Below are positions 50,079 through 57,981 of a stretch of DNA of 64,000 nt, one piece after another. A program made the position numbers and the translations under genes. Location: positions 1-64,000 of the forward strand of contig NZ_JABVED010000006.1 in the NCBI RefSeq assembly GCF_014323725.1, written 5' to 3'. The stretch comes from Actinokineospora xionganensis (GTDB taxonomy: Bacteria; Actinomycetota; Actinomycetes; Mycobacteriales; Pseudonocardiaceae). Position 1 is the stretch's first letter. Every line of letters starts with the position of its first letter. The notes below the pieces were generated by a model that saw only the letters and a list, made by a program, of their open reading frames with translations, did not search any database and was not told the DNA's origin.

Positions 50079-51614
50079 TCACCGCCTGCGTGTGCCGAAC
50101 ACCCCACGCGTGATCTCACGGCCCAACGCGCTCGCCGCCGACCGGAAGAACGACTTGACCGCGCTGTTGCCCATGACCTGCTCGATGAACCCGGGCTCTT
50201 CCTTCTCCCTGGCGGGCGCGGACTGCTCCGGCGGCTGCTCGGCCCGCGGCTGCTCGGCGGGCGGCGCCATCTTCTGCGCCATCATCTCGTAGGCGGACTC
50301 GCGGTCGACGGCCTGCGAGTACTTGCCGTGCAGCTCGGAGGCGGCGGCGGCCTGCTTGATGGCGTCGTCGCCGATGGTGTCCATCAGGGAGCGCGGCGCG
50401 CGCAGCCTGGTCCACGCGACCGGCGTCGGGGCGCCCTTCTCGCTGAGCACCGTGACGATCGCCTCACCGATGCCCAGCGAGGTCAACGCCTTGTCCAACT
50501 CGTAGTGCGGGGTCGTCGGGTACGTCTTGACCGTCTGGGTCAGCGCCTTCTGGTCGTCCGGGGTGAACGCCCGCAAGGCGTGCTGCACGCGCGCGCCGAG
50601 CTGCGAGAGGACCGCGTTGGGCACGTCGGTCGGCAGCTGTGTGCAGAAGAACACACCGACACCTTTGGACCGGATGAGCTTCACGGTCTGCTCGATGCGG
50701 TCGAGGAACGCCTTCGACGCGTCATGGAAGAGCAGGTGCGCCTCGTCGAAGAAGAACACCAGCTTGGGCGCGTCCAGGTCGCCCTCCTCGGGCAGCTCCT
50801 CGAACAGCTCAGCCAGCAGCCACATCAGGAAGGTCGAGAACAGCGCGGGCTTGCCCTGCAGGTTGCCCAGCTCCAACAGGCTGATGACGCCCTTGCCGTC
50901 GGTCTGGCGGATCAGATCGGCCACGACCAGCTCGGGCTCGCCGAAGAACTCGTTGCCGCCCTGGGCATCCAAATTGGACAGTGCACGCAGGATCACACCC
51001 GCGGTGGCCGACGACACACCGCCGATGCCCTGCAGGTCAGCCTTGCCCGCGTCGCTGGTCAGGTGCGTGATCACCGAGCGGAGATCCTTGGTGTCGAGCA
51101 GCGGCAGACCCTTCGAGTCCGCCCAGTGGAAGATCAAGCCGAGCGTCGACTCCTGAGTGTCGTTGAGGCCGAGCACCTTCGACAACAGGATCGGCCCGAA
51201 CCCACTGATCGTCGCCCGCACCGGCACCCCGATGCCACTGGTCCCCAACGACAGGAACTGCACGGGGTACGCGGTCGGCGCCCAGTCGTCCCCCGTGTCC
51301 GCGGCCCGCGCCGTCACCTTGTCATTCGACGCGCCCGGATGCGACAGCCCCGAAAGATCACCCTTGACGTCAGCCATCACCACCGGCACCCCGGCATTCG
51401 ACAACTGCTCCGCGAGACCCTGCAAAGTCTTCGTCTTGCCCGTGCCCGTCGCCCCCGCGACCAACCCATGCCGGTTCATCATCGCCAACGGAATCCGCAC
51501 CCGGGCCCCCGCGTCGACCTGGCCGTCCACGACCACCGACCCCAACTCGACCGCGTTCCCGGACGTTGCGTAACCGGCCGCGATCTCCTGGGCCGGACTC
51601 GACTGCTCAGGCAT
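50079..51614 (-). CDS. HerA-like ATPase / DUF853 helicase
   Basis: 511 residues. Walker A in LVAGATGTGKTKTLQGLAEQ, Walker B region in PKLVFFFDEAHLLF, followed by sensor segments GVFFCTQLPTDVPNAVL. The C-terminal ~60 residues are Pro/Glu-rich and probably flexible (AEQPRAEQPPEQSAPAREKE). The family includes E. coli YjgR. Its function is unknown; HerA relatives act as DNA translocases, some within anti-phage systems, but no NurA or other partner lies here. Confidence 0.9.
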   Translation of the reverse strand: MPEQSSPAQEIAAGYATSGNAVELGSVVVDGQVDAGARVRIPLAMMNRHGLVAGATGTGKTKTLQGLAEQLSNAGVPVVMADVKGDLSGLSHPGASNDKVTARAADTGDDWAPTAYPVQFLSLGTSGIGVPVRATISGFGPILLSKVLGLNDTQESTLGLIFHWADSKGLPLLDTKDLRSVITHLTSDAGKADLQGIGGVSSATAGVILRALSNLDAQGGNEFFGEPELVVADLIRQTDGKGVISLLELGNLQGKPALFSTFLMWLLAELFEELPEEGDLDAPKLVFFFDEAHLLFHDASKAFLDRIEQTVKLIRSKGVGVFFCTQLPTDVPNAVLSQLGARVQHALRAFTPDDQKALTQTVKTYPTTPHYELDKALTSLGIGEAIVTVLSEKGAPTPVAWTRLRAPRSLMDTIGDDAIKQAAAASELHGKYSQAVDRESAYEMMAQKMAPPAEQPRAEQPPEQSAPAREKEEPGFIEQVMGNSAVKSFFRSAASALGREITRGVFGTRRR

Positions 51615-51722
51615 GGGGCGCCTCCCTCAGACAAGCCGTCAGAACCACGCGGAAGCCTAGAACGACTTCCCGCGGCGCGCCGGGCCAACGAACCCCACGG
51701 TCGGGGGAGATAAGCTCGCCTG

Positions 51723-52331
51723 GTGACGGACCGCCTGGTATGGATCGACTGCGAGATGACAGGGCTCGACCTCGGCAAAGACGCCCTGATCGAGATCGCC
51801 GCCCTGGTCACCGACTCCGAACTCAACGTCCTGGGCCCCGGGGTGGACCTCGTGATCCACACCGACGACGCCACCCTCGACGGCATGCCCGACGTAGTCC
51901 GCGAAATGCACGCGCGCTCCGGCCTCACCGAAGAAGTCCGGGCCAGCACCCTGACCCTCGCCGAAGCCGAACGGCAAGTCCTCGACTACGTCAAACAATG
52001 GGTCCCCGACATCCGCACCGCCCCCCTGTGCGGCAACTCGATCGCGACCGACCGCGGCTTCCTCGCCCGCGACATGCCCGAACTCGACAACCACCTGCAC
52101 TACCGGATGATCGACGTCTCCTCGATCAAAGAACTCTGCAGGCGCTGGTACCCAAGGATCTACTACGCGCAGCCCGACAAAGGCCTCGCCCACCGCGCCC
52201 TCGCCGACATCCAAGAGTCGATCCGCGAACTGCGCTACTACCGGGGAACCGCCTTCGTGGCCCAACCAGGACCCACGACCGAAGAGGCGAAAGCAGTCGC
52301 CGAATCAGTCATGCCGACCCCCAACACATAA
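51723..52331 (+). CDS. orn: oligoribonuclease
   Basis: 202 residues from GTG 51723. DEDDh exonuclease: [20 protein letters not shown] (DxE), [19 protein letters not shown] (Asp) and [18 protein letters not shown] (His and Asp). It degrades 2-5-nt RNA and pGpG and is usually essential in actinobacteria. A tRNA-His gene follows 64 nt later. Confidence 0.95.
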   Translation: MTDRLVWIDCEMTGLDLGKDALIEIAALVTDSELNVLGPGVDLVIHTDDATLDGMPDVVREMHARSGLTEEVRASTLTLAEAERQVLDYVKQWVPDIRTAPLCGNSIATDRGFLARDMPELDNHLHYRMIDVSSIKELCRRWYPRIYYAQPDKGLAHRALADIQESIRELRYYRGTAFVAQPGPTTEEAKAVAESVMPTPNT

Positions 52332-52395
52332 CCCATTTCAACCCCACCCAACCGACACGCTACGATGTTCCAGCACCGGGTGACCGGTGCACATG

Positions 52396-52471
52396 GTGGG
52401 TGTAGCTCAGCTGGTAGAGCACCTGGTTGTGGTCCAGGATGCCGCGGGTTCAAGTCCCGTCACTCACCCCA
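52396..52471 (+). tRNA. tRNA-His (anticodon GTG)
   Basis: Cloverleaf with acceptor GTGGGTG pairing with CACTCAC (one G-U), D-loop GTAGCTCAGCTGGTAGAGC, anticodon loop TTGTGGT giving GTG, T-loop GGGTTCAAGTCCC and encoded CCA at 52469-52471. A G lies at 52395, as expected for the extra G-1 of tRNA-His. Confidence 0.95.
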
Positions 52472-52476
52472 TTGGG

Positions 52477-52511
52477 CCCCCCTTGCCTGCGGAAAGCGCA
52501 GGCGAGGGGGG
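52477..52511 (+). terminator. tRNA-His terminator
   Basis: CCCCCCTTGCCTGCG (52477-52491) pairs with CGCAGGCGAGGGGGG (52497-52511), one G-U in 15, loop of 5 nt. It is followed by TTCGTCATTTGT. Confidence 0.8.
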
Positions 52512-52524
52512 TTCGTCATTTGTC

Positions 52525-52543
52525 CCGGGGGGCGACCCCCCGG
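52525..52543 (+). terminator. second GC hairpin ahead of the repeat array
   Basis: CCGGGGGG-CGA-CCCCCCGG, a perfect 8-bp stem. It lies 7 nt ahead of the first copy of the 92-bp repeat, so transcription from the tRNA side is doubly blocked before the array. Confidence 0.55.
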
Positions 52544-52550
52544 ACCCCCA

Positions 52551-53349
52551 CGGTGCGATCGGTGGCCACACCAGCCCTGTCCGATCAACGGGGCTCGCGC
52601 CGCGCACAACGGGTGTGTAACCGGTAGGCACGACGCCGCCCGCGGTGCGATCGGTGGCCACACCAGCCCTGTCCGATCAACGGGGCTCGCGCCGCGCGCA
52701 TCGGGTGTGTAACCGGTAGGCACGACGCCGCCCGCGGTGCGATCGGTGGCCACACCAGCCCTGTCCGATCAACGGGGCTCGCGCCGCGCGCATCGGGTGT
52801 GTAACCGGTAGGCACGACGCCGCCCGCGGTGCGATCGGTGGCCACACCAGCCCTGTCCGATCAACGGGGCTCGCGCCGCGCGCATCGGGTGTGTAACCGG
52901 TAGGCACGACGCCGCCCGCGGTGCGATCGGTGGCCACACCAGCCCTGTCCGATCAACGGGGCTCGCGCCGCGCGCATCGGGTGTGTAACCGGTAGGCACG
53001 ACGCCGCCCGCGGTGCGATCGGTGGCCACACCAGCCCTGTCCGATCAACGGGGCTCGCGCCGCGCGCATCGGGTGTGTAACCGGTAGGCACGACGCCGCC
53101 CGCGGTGCGATCGGTGGCCACACCAGCCCTGTCCGATCAACGGGGCTCGCGCCGCGCGCATCGGGTGTGTAACCGGTAGGCACGACGCCGCCCGCGGTGC
53201 GATCGGTGGCCACACCAGCCCTGTCCGATCAACGGGGCTCGCGCCGCGCGCATCGGGTGTGTAACCGGTAGGCACGACGCCGCCCGCGGTGCGATCGGTG
53301 GCCACACCAGCCCTGTCCGATCAACGGGGCTCGCGCCGCGCACAACGGG
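52551..53349. repeat. 92-bp tandem repeat, eight full copies plus one partial
   Basis: Copies start at 52551, 52643, 52735, 52827, 52919, 53011, 53103, 53195 and 53287. Each begins CGGTGCGATCGGTGGCCACA. Copies 2-8 look identical; copies 1 and 9 share a variant (CGCACAACGGG in place of CGCGCATCGGG), and copy 9 is cut off at about 63 nt. Each unit holds GATCGG and CCGATC spaced 18 nt apart, plus ACCGGT. The length is not a multiple of three, so the weak ORFs across it are shadows. No spacers exist, which excludes CRISPR. Confidence 0.95.
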
Positions 53350-53899
53350 ATGATCGCCAAACGCTGGTCGCCAACAGTGGGATCAGTGACTCTTCCCAGC
53401 CATGCTGGGCCAGGCAACCCCCACCCAGCGCACCCCGGACGGTCGCCGGGTCAGCTGCCCTCGCCCGCCAGGCCGGGCCAACAGAGCCACCCAGCCACCC
53501 CAGCTGGACCCGGTGCGATCAGTGACCCTCCCCAACCCTGCCTGCCGGCCCCACCCAACCGCCCGGGACATGCCATCAGAGCCGGTCACCCACGTTCCGA
53601 TCAGGCACCATCCCCGACGCAGGCCGGTTGGGTTGCTCTTGGCACTTGTCCCTGCAGTTCCCCCTGCACCCTCGTCACCCAAAGGGAGCCACCAGCCACC
53701 AAAGGTGCCGACCAAGCCCCGAAAAGCCCACTACCAGCCGAGCGAGTCACCGACGCGAACCCACTGGCCACAACTGGTAACCGGGAAATCGCTGTTGGTA
53801 ACTGGTGATTACCTCCTGTGGGTGTTCAACAGGGTCGACTTATACCTAGTTTCTCCTTGTTGCCGGGTCGAGGGACCGGCACGAAAGGAGAAGCACCTC
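53350..53899. other. 550-nt non-coding region between the repeat array and the protease gene
   Basis: C-rich sequence on the + strand with degenerate echoes of the array: GATCAGTGACTCTTCCCAGC near 53377, CGGTGCGATCAGTGACCCTC at 53511 and GTTCCGATCAGGCACCATCC near 53593. These share the GATC-centred block of the 92-bp unit. The last ~100 nt, with TGGTAAC copies near 53775 and 53796, should hold the promoter of the secreted protease. Open frames are of shadow composition. Confidence 0.55.
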
Positions 53900-54661
53900 A
53901 TGAAGGTTCGTTCCCTGCTAGTCGGACTCATGGCGGCCGCCGCGATGGTGGCCGGGTCCGGCGCCACGGCGTCCGCTGACGACGTCAGCCCGATGATCGT
54001 GGGTGGTGGCAACGCCACCCAGACCTACAGCTTCATGGTGTCCCTGCAGTCCACCAGCGGCGGCCACTTCTGCGGCGGCTCGCTGATCAAGGCCAACTGG
54101 GTCGTGACCGCCGCCCACTGCGTCTCGGGCAAATCCGCCAGCAGCATCCAGGCGCGCATCGGGACGACCAACCGCACCAGTGGCGGAAGCGTCGCCCGGG
54201 CGTCGCGCGTCATCATCCACCCGAGCTACCGGGGCCCGTACGATATCGCGCTGGTCCAGCTCAGCACCAGCGTCAGCCAGGCACCGGTGGCGATCGCCAG
54301 TGCGTCGGGCGCCGTCGGCACCCGCACCCGCATCATCGGGTGGGGTCAGACCTGCCCGATCCGGGGAGCCTGCGGCGCCCCGGTGACCCTGCAGCAGCTC
54401 GACACGTCGATCGTCGCCGACAACGAGTGCAGCGGGATCAGTGGATCCATCGAGATCTGCACCGACAACCCCAACAACAACTCGGGCGCCTGCTACGGCG
54501 ACTCAGGTGGTCCGCAGATCAAGGCCGTGAATGGCGTGTGGCAGCTCATCGGCGCCACCAGCCGCTCCGGTGGCGGATCGCAGTGCGCGGTGGCCCCGTC
54601 GATCTACACCGACGTCCCCGCGTTCCGCAGCTGGATCCAGCAGTACACCGGAGCCCTGTAG
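53900..54661 (+). CDS. secreted trypsin-like serine protease (S1)
   Basis: 253 residues from ATG 53900, with GAAAGGAG upstream. Signal peptide 1-~26 (LVGLMAAAAMVAGSGATASA), short propeptide, then the mature N-terminus IVGGGNATQTYSFMVSLQST. Catalytic triad: His in VVTAAHCVSG, Asp in PYDIALVQLS and Ser in CYGDSGGPQI; disulphide cysteines are in place. The specificity pocket position six residues before the Ser is Asn in NNNSGAC, so Arg/Lys preference is not assured. Extracellular, monocistronic, with a strong terminator. Confidence 0.95.
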   Translation: MKVRSLLVGLMAAAAMVAGSGATASADDVSPMIVGGGNATQTYSFMVSLQSTSGGHFCGGSLIKANWVVTAAHCVSGKSASSIQARIGTTNRTSGGSVARASRVIIHPSYRGPYDIALVQLSTSVSQAPVAIASASGAVGTRTRIIGWGQTCPIRGACGAPVTLQQLDTSIVADNECSGISGSIEICTDNPNNNSGACYGDSGGPQIKAVNGVWQLIGATSRSGGGSQCAVAPSIYTDVPAFRSWIQQYTGAL

Positions 54662-54671
54662 TCCGGTGACC

Positions 54672-54709
54672 GGCAGCGCCCCCACCTGGTCCCGGGTGGG
54701 GGCGCTGCC
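54672..54709 (+). terminator. terminator of the secreted protease gene
   Basis: GGCAGCGCCCCCACC pairs with GGTGGGGGCGCTGCC, a 15-bp perfect stem with an 8-nt loop, 11 nt beyond the stop. Confidence 0.85.
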
Positions 54710-54731
54710 ACGTCCGCGCGATGATTAGCGG

Positions 54732-54944
54732 ATGCGGGACATCGAGATCAAAGACGACATGATCAGGCTCGGCCAGCTGCTCAAGCTTGCCGGCCTGGCC
54801 GACGACGGCACCCACGCCAAGAACCTCCTCGACGCCGACGAGGTCGCGGTGAACGGCGAACCCGAACACCGGCGCGGCAGGCAGGTGCACCCTGGCGACA
54901 TCGTCACCGTGGGCCCCGAGGAGATCCGGGTTGCGAGCCGCTAG
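54732..54944 (+). CDS. S4-domain RNA-binding protein
   Basis: 70 residues, a single S4 domain: IRLGQLLKLAGLADDGTHAK, LLDADEVAVNGEPEHRRGRQ and VHPGDIVTVG. Related to YaaA/RlbA-type proteins thought to bind rRNA. Exact target unknown. The last 4 nt overlap the convergent L,D-transpeptidase gene. Confidence 0.88.
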   Translation: MRDIEIKDDMIRLGQLLKLAGLADDGTHAKNLLDADEVAVNGEPEHRRGRQVHPGDIVTVGPEEIRVASR

Positions 54945-56161
54945 CGTTTGCCGCCCGCTTTCCAGGTCTCCCAAGGGATCTGCCACACGCTGAGGCCGTC
55001 CCATGGCTCCAGCACCGGGCCGCCGGTGTTCTGCACGGTGATGACGTCGCCCTTGTTGGAGATGCTCTGCAGCCAGGCGGCGTTCTCCGTGGACATGTTG
55101 ATGCAGCCGTGGCTGACGTTGCGGACGCCCTGATCGCGCAGCGACCACGGGGCCGAGTGGTAGAAGATGCCGCTGTTCGACATCCGGCTGGCCACCGCGA
55201 CCTTCGTCCGGTACCCCGCCGAGGAGTCGACCGGGACACCGTACGTCGAGGAGTCCATCGTGTAGTTGGTGTGCTCGCTCATGACCACGTAGGTGCCGAC
55301 GGGCGTCTCGTGTGCCTTCTTGCCCATCGAGATCGCGATCGTGCGCGCCACGGCGCCGTTGACCGTCACCGTCATCTGGTGGGTGGCGCCGTCGGCCACC
55401 GCGACTACGGAGTCGCCGATGGTGACGGTCGCCTTGCGGTCCTCACGGCCGAAGACACCGTTGCCGAAGTGTCTGCCGTAGACAGCCGCGTCGACCGTGA
55501 CCGTGGTGCCCGCCTTCCAGTACTCCTTGGGGCGCCAGTGGACTTCCTTCTCGCCGAACCAGTAGAACGCGCCCTCGGTCTCCGGCGTCGCGGTGATCTT
55601 GATCGCCTTCTCCACGGCCGCCTTGTCGGCGATGTTCGCGTCGAAGTAGAACGCGAACGGCTGGCCCACACCGACCTTCTGCCCGTCGAGCGGGTTCATC
55701 GACAGCGCGGTCTGCCGCTTCGCCTTGGCCGTGGTGAACGTCGACGCGGACGTCACCGCGGCGCCCGCGGGGTCCTTGCCGGTGGCGGCGAGCGTGTATG
55801 TCTTGCCGTACCCCAGCTTCTCCGACGAAGTCCACGACTTGCCGTCGGCAGCGAGCGCGCCCGCGACCTGCTTGCCGTCCTGGCCCTTGAGGAGCACCTC
55901 GGTGACCGTCCCACCGGTCGCGGCCACGGTGACCGGCTCGCCCGGCGCCACGTCGGCCGCCTTATCCGCGGGCGTCAACGCCAGCGCGAGCGGCGCGGAA
56001 GGCGTGGTGGACACCTCCGATGTGAGCGTCGCCTCACCGGAGGGCCCCTCAGTCTGCGCGGCCGGTGCGGTCACCGTGCACCCCGCCGCGAACGCCACGA
56101 CAGCAACTACCGCCGCGACGACCCGCACACCGAGTAGCGGCGCACGTCCTCCCCTGGTCAT
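54941..56161 (-). CDS. L,D-transpeptidase lipoprotein (Ldt, YkuD domain)
   Basis: 406 residues. Lipobox signal VVAFAAGC near residue 28 gives membrane anchoring outside the cell. Two Ig-like/Big-5-type domains (LALTPADKAADVAPGEPVTV; MNPLDGQKVGVGQPFAFYFD) precede the YkuD catalytic domain with HSAPWSLRDQ and the active-site NVSHGCINMSTENAAW (HxxxxxSHGCxN). It makes 3-3 cross-links in peptidoglycan, like mycobacterial LdtMt2. Stand-alone gene. Confidence 0.95.
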   Translation of the reverse strand: MTRGGRAPLLGVRVVAAVVAVVAFAAGCTVTAPAAQTEGPSGEATLTSEVSTTPSAPLALALTPADKAADVAPGEPVTVAATGGTVTEVLLKGQDGKQVAGALAADGKSWTSSEKLGYGKTYTLAATGKDPAGAAVTSASTFTTAKAKRQTALSMNPLDGQKVGVGQPFAFYFDANIADKAAVEKAIKITATPETEGAFYWFGEKEVHWRPKEYWKAGTTVTVDAAVYGRHFGNGVFGREDRKATVTIGDSVVAVADGATHQMTVTVNGAVARTIAISMGKKAHETPVGTYVVMSEHTNYTMDSSTYGVPVDSSAGYRTKVAVASRMSNSGIFYHSAPWSLRDQGVRNVSHGCINMSTENAAWLQSISNKGDVITVQNTGGPVLEPWDGLSVWQIPWETWKAGGKR

Positions 56162-56333
56162 ACCGACCTTCCATCCTGCTCACAAACGGGCCCCGACCTC
56201 TGGAACACAGTGTGCCCGACCGGAGCGGCCTTCCGGTCCAACTCTGACCAACCTGAGACCTACCCCCCGATTTCTTCCGGAGGGACACCCTGTGCTAACT
56301 TTTCTCCCGTCAGAGCGGGAGAACATCCCGCGA

Positions 56334-56409
56334 GCGTCGCTAGCTCAACTGGCAGAGCAGCTGGCTCTTAACCAGCGGGTTCGGGGTTCGAGTCCCTGGC
56401 GGCGCACCA
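56334..56409 (+). tRNA. tRNA-Lys (anticodon CTT)
   Basis: Acceptor GCGTCGC pairs with GCGGCGC (one U-G). D-arm TAGCTCAACTGGCAGAGC, anticodon loop CTCTTAA (CTT) in a CTGG/CCAG stem, T-loop GGGGTTCGAGTCCC and encoded CCA at 56407-56409. Confidence 0.95.
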
Positions 56410-56411
56410 CC

Positions 56412-56447
56412 AATCCCCAGGTCAACTTCTATGTTGACCTGGGGATT
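56412..56447 (+). terminator. tRNA-Lys terminator
   Basis: AATCCCCAGGTCAAC and GTTGACCTGGGGATT form a 15-bp perfect stem with loop TTCTAT, followed by TGTTGTTT. Canonical intrinsic terminator. Confidence 0.9.
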
Positions 56448-56650
56448 TGTTGTTTCACGGGGATCGTACCCACCGCCGCCGTCTGTCCCTTATGGACTAA
56501 CTTGCGCCCGAGACGAGCCCGAGAATGCAAGCCGAGTGCACGAGATGATCCACATCGCCCGACCTGCAATTCCGGCCGCGAACCAGACGGGAGCACATCG
56601 CGGCCAGCGGCCGGAAGCCACCTACGGCGAATCCGCATCCTGGCCCACTG

Positions 56651-56998
56651 CTACAACCCACGAGTACATCGCTGCCACGTGGGCGAGTACCCCCGGCGCT
56701 GCCTGGCCAGGGCGTTCCGGGCGAACACGCGTGCGCCAGCCATCCGCATCTGGGCGAACTGCTCGCTAACTCCGAACTCGCACGCGACCTGCTCGTTGGT
56801 CTTCTCGTCGAAGGCTGCGCGAACGGCGGCCTTCCACGGGATCAGCAACTCGCCGGACAGAAACTTGGTCTGCTTCTCCTTCTCGCCATCGAAGCGACGA
56901 CAACCTTCCTCGGTCAGCAGAATGGTGTCGAACTGGTGCTCGATCAGGTAGTGGCCCGGCGCCGCCTGCGCCCCACACCGCGGGGCATGCAGACTGGG
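56651..56998 (-). pseudogene. ImmA/IrrE-family metallopeptidase fragment
   Basis: The frame reads GHYLIEHQFDTILLTEEGCR, then RRFDGEKEKQTKFLSGELLI, then ACEFGVSEQFAQMRMAGARV, the C-terminal two thirds of the ImmA/IrrE (COG2856) family. The residues that should form HExxH read AAPGH, so His and Glu are gone. There is no start codon ahead of the conserved part apart from TTG 56848, and the upstream N-terminal part is absent. The sequence after NALARQ diverges to an unrelated tail. A decayed remnant, possibly of a phage-type or integrative-element regulator. Confidence 0.7.
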
Positions 56999-57228
56999 CG
57001 TGCCGACCGTGTCCCGCGTGCTCGCCGCGTGACCAGTCGCGGCAGATGGGTTCCGGACTGCGTGGAGTCGTCGGCGCGCTCGCGGTGGTGGCGGCCACCG
57101 TGGGGATGGCTGTGCTGCCGACGAGGGTTACCCGATCCAGCTCCGGGGCCCAGTTCACAGCGCGGCGCGGTGGGCGCAGTTGCGCCATATCAACCGGCAG
57201 GGCCGAAGCGGCTTCACCCCGGGGACGC
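56999..57228. other. gap between the ImmA relic and a terminator
   Basis: A rightward frame from ATG 57046 begins like a signal peptide (MGSGLRGVVGALAVVAATVG) but then becomes Arg/Ser-rich and runs through the next gene in antisense, so it is not accepted as a gene. No other element seen. Confidence 0.35.
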
Positions 57229-57262
57229 GATCGGCCGCGTCCCGTACGGGGCGCGGCCGATC
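57229..57262 (-). terminator. terminator of the secreted-protein gene
   Basis: GATCGGCCGCGTCCCG (57229-57244) pairs with CGGGGCGCGGCCGATC (57247-57262), one G-U in 16, with only a TA loop. It lies 17 nt beyond the stop of the leftward gene. Confidence 0.8.
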
Positions 57263-57278
57263 TTGGTGACTTGGATTG

Positions 57279-57836
57279 TCAGGCTTTGACTCGACTGTTG
57301 AGGTACTCCCAGAGGTCGTTGAAGAGCTCCCCCACGCTTGACCAGCCGATCTCGAAGATCGCTTCCTTCAGCCAGTCGGACAGACCGTTGAACCAGTTCT
57401 TGAAGGCCACGAGCCCTCGCCATACCGCGTTGACGCAGTCGTCCCAGTACGAGCCCGCGCCTTTCAGCAACTGCTTCAGCACGTCGATCCAACCGGTCGC
57501 GGTGGCCTCGCTCAGTGCGGTCGATTCCTCCAGTCCAACCGAGAGAGCACGCACGGCGACGTCGCGGTAGTAGAGATAGAGATCCCGCTCGTCCGTGCCC
57601 GCCACCGGCCTGCAGTCGAACGCCGCCGCGGCGGAGGTGGCCACGTACCAGACTCCGGTCGCCGTGCACTGGATGTTGTTCGGGTACCGCCCCTCGCGGA
57701 CCCATCCCTCGATGTCGAGCGGGTTCGACAACGAGGGCTCGGTCGCGGGCGCCGCGGTCGCCGTGCCGGTGGCGACGCCGGTGAGAGCAATGGCTGTGGT
57801 CGCGATGGTCGCGATGAGCCTGGTCCGCATGTTCAT
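57279..57836 (-). CDS. secreted protein of unknown function, divergent from the nSTAND gene
   Basis: 185 residues from ATG 57836 (ATG 57830 possible). Signal peptide to ~residue 28 (LIATIATTAIALTGVATGTA), with an Ala-rich cleavage area. Mature N-terminal part has two Cys in CTATGVWYVATS and FDCRPVAG, followed by acidic helices (DLYLYYRDVAVRALSVGLEE) and a Trp-rich amphipathic C-terminus (FKNWFNGLSDWLKEAIFEIG). No family recognised. The Trp-rich helices could insert into a membrane. It shares a 145-nt divergent promoter region with the HTH-nSTAND-WD40 gene. Confidence 0.75.
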   Translation of the reverse strand: MNMRTRLIATIATTAIALTGVATGTATAAPATEPSLSNPLDIEGWVREGRYPNNIQCTATGVWYVATSAAAAFDCRPVAGTDERDLYLYYRDVAVRALSVGLEESTALSEATATGWIDVLKQLLKGAGSYWDDCVNAVWRGLVAFKNWFNGLSDWLKEAIFEIGWSSVGELFNDLWEYLNSRVKA

Positions 57837-57981
57837 GGGGATCGCTTGTCCTTCGATGGTGGGTTTGTTGTTCGTCGACACCCGCGTGGACTCATCCGCT
57901 GTCGTAACGTTCCGCTCATCGGGCGTCACAAGAAGCATCAGAGCCCACCAGGGCCCACTGGAAGGGGTTGACCGTCTCCCG

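Noticed and set aside
50079-51614. HerA-type anti-phage defence system
   Set aside because: No NurA, SIR2 or other effector partner is adjacent; the neighbours are a ligase and oligoribonuclease, and DUF853 proteins are widespread.
48579-51713. 1044-residue frame on the plus strand
   Set aside because: It is antisense to the glutamate-cysteine ligase-like and HerA-like genes, both of which carry clear motifs.
52551-53349. CRISPR array
   Set aside because: The 92-bp units abut directly without variable spacers, and no cas gene is in the window.
52460-53417. Series of identical 86-aa proteins encoded on the minus strand of the repeat array
   Set aside because: The unit length is not a multiple of three, the frames restart in each copy, and there is no ribosome-binding site or family match. 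They are shadows of the repeat.
57046-57570. Small secreted protein on the plus strand
   Set aside because: The start looks like a signal peptide, but the rest is Arg/Ser-rich and antisense to the better supported gene at 57279-57836.
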